From Burkholderiaceae bacterium 16 (lineage in GTDB: Bacteria; Pseudomonadota; Gammaproteobacteria; Burkholderiales; Burkholderiaceae), in the NCBI GenBank assembly GCA_000955785.1, contig JYOD01000117.1:16289-80288 (forward strand): a DNA stretch of 64,000 nucleotides, in the 5' to 3' direction. Of this stretch, positions 60,239 through 64,000 are shown one piece after another. The notes beneath the pieces are model-generated. The model did not search any database, was not told the origin of the DNA, and worked only from the letters and a program-made list of their open reading frames with translations. The translations under genes were made by a program, and so were the position numbers. Numbering within the stretch: the first letter of the stretch is position 1; every line of letters starts with the position of its first letter.

Positions 60239-61321
60239 ATGAGTCGAGGCCGCTATGCAACGCCAGTGAAGCTGGCGAAGAAAGAAAGACAGGAACTGTT
60301 ATCGCTGATCGAGCGCAAGACGGCGCCGCAGCGAGATGTGATGCGCGCGCGAATCGCGTTGTGGGCCCACGAGGGCCACGCCAATACAGTCATTGCGCGG
60401 GAACTGGGTGTATCGGTGCAAACGGTCTGCCTGTGGCGCAAGCGTATTGCCCAGCAAGGTGCCCAAGGCATTCGCGAGGGCGAGCGCAGCGGCCGTCCGC
60501 CACGCATCACGCACGAGGCGCGACTACAGTTGATCGCGCTGGCTTGTAAGACGCAGGAACCTGAGGGGCGGGTCACGCCCACGCTCGATGAGATTGTGGC
60601 GCGCGCCGTGGAGCGTGGCGTTGTCGAGCAGATCAGCCGCAGCCAGGTGCAGCGCATTCTGCAGGCCGGCGACGTGCGTCCGCACCGGGTCCAGCAATGG
60701 CTACATAGCCCAGACCCCGCCTTTCGCGAGAAGGTCAACGGCATTTGCAAACTGTACCGCAAGGCGCCGCGAAACGCGGTGGTGCTCAGTATCGACGAGA
60801 AGACCGGCATTCAGGCCATCGAGCGTAAGCACCCGGGACGGGTACCCGCGCCGGGGCGGCTGCGTCGGCGTGAGTTTGAATATATTCGTCACGGCACCCA
60901 GGCGTTGATTGCGGCGCTTGACGTGCATACCGGACAGGTGCTGGCAGACTACCGCGACCGGCGCACCCAGGACGATCTGGTCGCCTTCATGGAGCGCGTG
61001 GCAAGCGCGTACCCGGGCAAACAGGTGCACGTCGTCTGGGACAACCTGAACACACATTGCGCCCAGGCCGTCTGGCAGGCGTTTAACGCGCGGCACGATG
61101 AGCGGTTTCACTTCCACTTCACGCCGTTGCACGCAAGTTGGGTCAATCAGATCGAACTCTGGTTTGCCCGCTACACGCGCCGGGTACTGCGCCATGCGAG
61201 TCACACCAGCATCGCGCACCTGCGCGAGCGCACAGAGCAGTTTATCCGCGCGCACAATCAGGCGGCACGCCCGTTCAAATGGAGCTTCCGGGGCTATCCG
61301 CTGCAAACCGGCGCATCGTAA
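60239..61321 (+). CDS. IS630-family transposase
   Basis: A 360-residue DDE transposase. The N-terminal HTH region has NTVIARELGVSVQTVCLWRKRI, and a second HTH covers ISRSQVQRILQAGDVRPHRVQQWL. The catalytic residues are Asp in VVLSIDEKTGIQAIE (~184), Asp in HVVWDNLNTH (~265) and Glu in HASWVNQIELWFA (~305). Full family length without frameshift, so probably active. Confidence 0.93.
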   Translation: MSRGRYATPVKLAKKERQELLSLIERKTAPQRDVMRARIALWAHEGHANTVIARELGVSVQTVCLWRKRIAQQGAQGIREGERSGRPPRITHEARLQLIALACKTQEPEGRVTPTLDEIVARAVERGVVEQISRSQVQRILQAGDVRPHRVQQWLHSPDPAFREKVNGICKLYRKAPRNAVVLSIDEKTGIQAIERKHPGRVPAPGRLRRREFEYIRHGTQALIAALDVHTGQVLADYRDRRTQDDLVAFMERVASAYPGKQVHVVWDNLNTHCAQAVWQAFNARHDERFHFHFTPLHASWVNQIELWFARYTRRVLRHASHTSIAHLRERTEQFIRAHNQAARPFKWSFRGYPLQTGAS

Positions 61322-61333
61322 TCGAGGATCGAC

Positions 61334-61633
61334 ATGCCAGCTTTACCCGCCAAACATTACGCTGCCGAACTGCAGCGGCAACTACGCACCCTGCTCGGCC
61401 ACGAGCAGATCGTCACGCAGGCCTACGGGCGTCACCTGCTGATCAAACGTCTGGACGACGAGGAGCCGACCGTGGTGGCTCGGCTGACCGAACTCGCCCG
61501 CAATCGTTATGGCGCCGCCTTTCGCAACCATAGCGGGCGTTGGGAACCGTTGCCAGGCGAAGGCTCGCTCGACGAGATGGCCGAGGTGGTCGTCACGCTC
61601 CTGCACCTATATCTGCAGCCCGATAATTATTAA
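61334..61633 (+). CDS. Passenger protein of the IS630 element, unknown
   Basis: A 99-residue soluble protein starting 12 bases after the transposase stop with a GAGGATC ribosome site. Its stop lies inside the right terminal repeat, so the gene is truly within the element. Visible features are a helical start (HYAAELQRQLRTLLGHEQIV), LIKRLDDEEPTVVARLTELARN, a Trp in NHSGRWEPLPGEGS and a helical end. No family recognised. It could assist or regulate transposition or serve the host. Confidence 0.65.
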   Translation: MPALPAKHYAAELQRQLRTLLGHEQIVTQAYGRHLLIKRLDDEEPTVVARLTELARNRYGAAFRNHSGRWEPLPGEGSLDEMAEVVVTLLHLYLQPDNY

Positions 61634-61891
61634 AGCCATTTACGGGATGTTGTACTAGCGTGCCGAAACACTGTGTGATTCGCGCTGACACCCCGGTGTC
61701 ACAAGGCCGTGGCGATTAATTTTGTGCGTTTCACTTCAACAGCCAATACCATCCGCCAGCACCACCGCCCAAGCAGACCAGCATCAACCCCTTTCCCCGT
61801 AAATCGGCGAAGCCCCCAAAAAAAGCTCACTTCAGCGTGCAGTCAACCGCGGGAAAGTGGCCGGCGCCCGCTGAAATGCAGGAGCCCCGGC

Positions 61892-63037
61892 TCAGCCCGC
61901 CTCAACACGGTTGCGCCCATCAGCCTTGGCGCGATACAGCGCCGAATCGGCACGCGCCAGCAATTCGTCAAGGGTCGCTTCCCCGGCCTCGATGCTGGCC
62001 AACCCCAGGCTTGCCGTGCAGGCGGGCTGCCCCGCGATGGCCGATTGCTGCTCCACTGCCTGCCGCACGCGCTCGGCCATGGCAAGCGCGGCCTCCATGC
62101 CGGTATGCGGCAGCAGCACGACAAACTCTTCGCCGCCAAAACGGCCGAGATAGTCCGTGTAGCGCAGCGCCCGGCCCACGGTTTGTGCGAAATGAGCCAG
62201 CACGCGGTCACCCACCAGGTGTCCGTGCTGGTCATTGATGCGCTTGAAGTGGTCGATATCCATCAGCAGCAACGACAGTGGCTGGCCGTTGCCGCGCCGG
62301 TTCTTCAGTTCACTACTACCTGCGTGCAGCACAGCCCGGCGGTTCAGTACGCCTGTCAGGTCATCGCGCTGCGCCAGGTACTCGAACTCCGCGCGCAAAC
62401 GCTCGCTCACGGTCAGCAGCAGACCAAGGCAGACGAACAGCGACGCGAAGCAATACGCTGCAATGTACGTGGTCTGAATAGCCGAAGGGGAAAACCGCGG
62501 AGTATTGACGGCATCCTGGAAAAGCGTCGTCGCTGCCCGCATCATCAGGACCAGCCCCTGGAAAGCGAGGACAACTGCCATGAAACGCGGCGCAAAACCC
62601 CGGCCGTGCTGCCAGGTCATCCGCGCATGGGTCAGGCATATTGCCGCCAGCACCGTGGTAAGCAGCAACACGCGGATCCGGTAGTCGGGATGGACCAGCA
62701 GGAACCAGGTGATGCCAGCCAGGCAGCCAATGCCCAGGGCGAGCCAGCATTTCCAGGTGCAGGGGACCCCGTAGAAGCGCTGGCTGCCGAAGTAGAACAG
62801 TGCGCAGCCCGAAAGCAGCAGCGCGTTACCGCCGAGTGCGACGAGCACGGCCGGCCACTGCCCATCCATCGCATAGAAGGCGGTGGAAAGCGCGCAAAGC
62901 AGCGGTGCCAGCGCCCAGGGCAGCAACCCTTTGATGGAGGCAGGATAGGCGCGGCGAAAGGCCAACAGGATGATGCCCAGGGCGATATTGATCATCCCCG
63001 TCATTGCCGACATGGAGCGCAGGTCCAGGTTTAGCAT
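61892..63037 (-). CDS. Diguanylate cyclase (GGDEF) with N-terminal membrane domain
   Basis: A 381-residue protein. The first ~210 residues contain about seven hydrophobic segments. The GGDEF domain (~220-381) has DDLTGVLNRRAVL, LLLMDIDHFKRIND and the active-site GGEEF (in GRFGGEEFVVLLP), with an inhibitory-site RYTD five residues before it. It should make cyclic di-GMP at the inner membrane, under product inhibition. It stands alone; no partner gene is seen. Confidence 0.88.
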   Translation of the reverse strand: MLNLDLRSMSAMTGMINIALGIILLAFRRAYPASIKGLLPWALAPLLCALSTAFYAMDGQWPAVLVALGGNALLLSGCALFYFGSQRFYGVPCTWKCWLALGIGCLAGITWFLLVHPDYRIRVLLLTTVLAAICLTHARMTWQHGRGFAPRFMAVVLAFQGLVLMMRAATTLFQDAVNTPRFSPSAIQTTYIAAYCFASLFVCLGLLLTVSERLRAEFEYLAQRDDLTGVLNRRAVLHAGSSELKNRRGNGQPLSLLLMDIDHFKRINDQHGHLVGDRVLAHFAQTVGRALRYTDYLGRFGGEEFVVLLPHTGMEAALAMAERVRQAVEQQSAIAGQPACTASLGLASIEAGEATLDELLARADSALYRAKADGRNRVEAG

Positions 63038-63290
63038 TGGTCAGCCATGGAGATGCAGGATGGACTGTGGCCGGTCACGGGTCGGGATACTGTAGGAAAT
63101 GCGGTCATGTGAGTGTGCCCATTCAAGCTGGCGTTGCACCCTGCAAGGCTAGCCGTGGCACGTGGAGATCGGCAATCCCCCCGCAGGGGCAGTGCATTGG
63201 GGAAACTACGGACGCAAGACCTTCCTGCGCCCGCGCGAGGCAAGGCGAAGCATACGCGATTTGGCTCGGGAGCAGTAGGCCGGGCAGCGC

Positions 63291-63461
63291 TCAGCCAGCA
63301 AAGACCGCCATGCACTCCACGTCGACCCGCGCCCCCAGCGCCAGGCCATCGGCACCGAGCGCGCTGCGCGCCGGATAAGGCGGCTCGAAGAAGCCTCTAT
63401 GGACCTCGTTGAACTCCTGCCACTCGCCAATATCGGAGCCGGCCAGGACGCTGCGGCAGCC
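63291..63461 (-). pseudogene. C-terminal fragment of a RidA/YjgF-family protein
   Basis: The reverse strand reads VGCRSVLAGSDIGEWQEF, NEVHRGFFEPPYPARSALG and LALGARVDVECMAV, matching the last ~55 residues of RidA-type deaminases (ARS-type Arg present). The N-terminal half is missing and the frame runs upstream into unrelated sequence, so this is a fragment. Confidence 0.7.
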
Positions 63462-63580
63462 TACGTCGCTCCACCCGTATATCGTAACGCCACCAGGCGT
63501 TGAAGTCATACACATAGACGATGCCTTCGTGTTCGCGGAGACGAAACGCGATCAGCTGGGCGGCGACAATCATTTGCTTC
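63462..63580 (-). pseudogene. Short fragment resembling pRiA4b ORF-3-like proteins
   Basis: The frame QLIAFRLREHEGIVYVYDF and NAWWRYDIRVERR resembles the YDFGD-W-H-I-VE block of pRiA4b ORF-3-like proteins. It is only ~40 residues long and lies between two other gene fragments. The assignment is weak. Confidence 0.35.
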
Positions 63581-63712
63581 AAACGGAACGGTGAGTTGCT
63601 CGTCGAGGTAGTAGTACCATGCCATAGACCGCTCCTCTGAGTTGTAAGCGTCGACGACCACCTCCATCTCGATTCGCTGTTCGCGGTCCGGCTCGATCTT
63701 GCGTTTAGACAT
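63581..63712 (-). pseudogene. N-terminal fragment of a CcbP-type calcium-binding protein
   Basis: Starting at 63710-63712 the reverse strand reads RIEMEVVVDAYNSEERSMAW and YYYLDEQLTVPF, the conserved N-terminal half of CcbP-like small calcium-binding proteins. After about 44 residues the similarity ends and foreign sequence follows, so only the front half remains. It begins 35 bases after the upstream gene on the same strand. Confidence 0.55.
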
Positions 63713-63747
63713 GTTTGTCGTACTGATGTCGATGGAAGGCTGGAAGC

Positions 63748-64000
63748 TCAGAGGTCGACGACCTTGCGCAGAAGTGCAAACGAGACACGCCAGTGGCCCT
63801 CATCGGGATTGCACTGCACAGAAGCAGTCTTCTGGTTGATGCGTACGATCGTGCCGATGCGCTCGTGCAAGTGCTTGTCCGTGAAGGCCACCGTGTCACC
63901 GACCACGAAGTCAGCACGTTGCGCACGGGGCGGTGGCGGTGGATCGTGCGGTGATGGTTGGGCCGCAGCGTTGGCGTCGGCGATGACCGCGGCATAGGGC
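63748..64000 (-). CDS. C-terminal part of a protein running off the right edge
   Basis: The reverse strand is open from the window edge to a TGA at 63748-63750, giving the last ~83 residues: an Ala-rich piece, a Pro-rich linker (PHDPPPPPRAQ), and an SH3/KOW-like tail (FVVGDTVAFTDKHLHERIGT, IVRINQKTASVQC, WRVSFALLRKVVDL). Such tails occur at the end of SprT-like zinc-metalloprotease proteins, which is my best guess. The start and most of the protein are outside the window. Confidence 0.5.
   Translation of the reverse strand, partial: PYAAVIADANAAAQPSPHDPPPPPRAQRADFVVGDTVAFTDKHLHERIGTIVRINQKTASVQCNPDEGHWRVSFALLRKVVDL

Larger units (their letters stand above)
60184..61655 (+). mobile_element. 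Complete IS630-family insertion sequence with passenger gene
   Basis: Imperfect terminal inverted repeats begin GTAGAATATCCCGTAAAT at 60184 and, on the other strand, GTACAACATCCCGTAAAT at 61655 (about 27 of the first 32 bases match). Both ends are flanked by TA (60182-60183 and 61656-61657), the target duplication of IS630/mariner elements. It contains a full transposase (60239-61321) and a second gene (61334-61633). It looks intact. Confidence 0.85.

Noticed and set aside
1..64000. CRISPR array, prophage, rRNA operon or replication origin
   Set aside because: No regularly spaced repeats, phage structural genes, rRNA sequence or DnaA-box cluster was noticed anywhere in the window.

Overview
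This high-GC window looks like chromosome or chromid sequence from a soil betaproteobacterium of the Burkholderiaceae, most like Cupriavidus. Three periplasmic Bug/TctC-type solute-binding proteins (one broken), dense one-strand catabolic operons with ATGA overlaps, and many LacI, GntR, IclR and LysR regulators support this. The genus is an inference from gene style, not from a marker gene.

Layout. 1-3.6 kb: one copy of a ~400-bp unit carrying a small conserved gene, a decayed coiled-coil (KfrA-like) gene, a two-gene PilJ/NIT-type sensor unit behind a leader terminator, and an IS110 stub. 3.6-7.2 kb: a LacI-controlled sugar-acid unit (Bug protein, galactonate-dehydratase-like enolase). 7.4-12.8 kb: a GntR regulon (alpha/beta hydrolase, Fe-alcohol dehydrogenase, MFS permease, fatty-acid-hydroxylase-type di-iron protein) with three near-identical palindromic operators. 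13.2-32.2 kb: a large sugar-acid/aldarate catabolic region with an IclR-SMP30 fusion regulator, an RraA-like/NTF2/semialdehyde dehydrogenase/Dabb operon, a Tat-exported lactonase, a galactarate/talarate-type dehydratase, a Bug protein, two UxaA/GarD paralogues, two tandem LacI regulators, an IlvD/Edd dehydratase, a UxuA-like dehydratase and an MFS permease. 32.5-32.7 kb: tRNA-Gly(TCC) and a damaged-looking tRNA-Ile(CAT).

32.9-45.8 kb: a polyamine-type ABC importer, a GntR regulator, two DapA-family lyases, an N-acyl-D-amino-acid deacylase-like amidohydrolase, an aminotransferase and 5-oxoprolinase subunits PxpB, PxpC and two PxpA. A shared TTGG(T/C)ATACCA-type operator lies before both halves. 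45.9-57.7 kb: a peptide-type ABC importer followed by carbamoylase/amidase M20, D-2-hydroxyacid dehydrogenase, N-formylglutamate amidohydrolase, LysR, N-carbamoyl-D-amino-acid amidase and threonine dehydratase-like genes. Together these look like uptake and stepwise opening or deacylation of cyclic, N-acylated or N-carbamoylated amino acids (inference).

58-64 kb is a scrap zone: a Bug gene cut at about 58.23 kb, a GSU2403-type nucleotidyltransferase behind a 15-bp inverted repeat, the second ~400-bp unit, a complete IS630 element with a passenger gene, a diguanylate cyclase, fused fragments of three unrelated genes, and a gene running off the right edge. No CRISPR array, rRNA, integrase or replication origin was seen. 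The best candidates for something undescribed are the UxaA pair with complementary cysteine loss, the nucleotidyltransferase with its inverted-repeat promoter, and the IS630 passenger gene.
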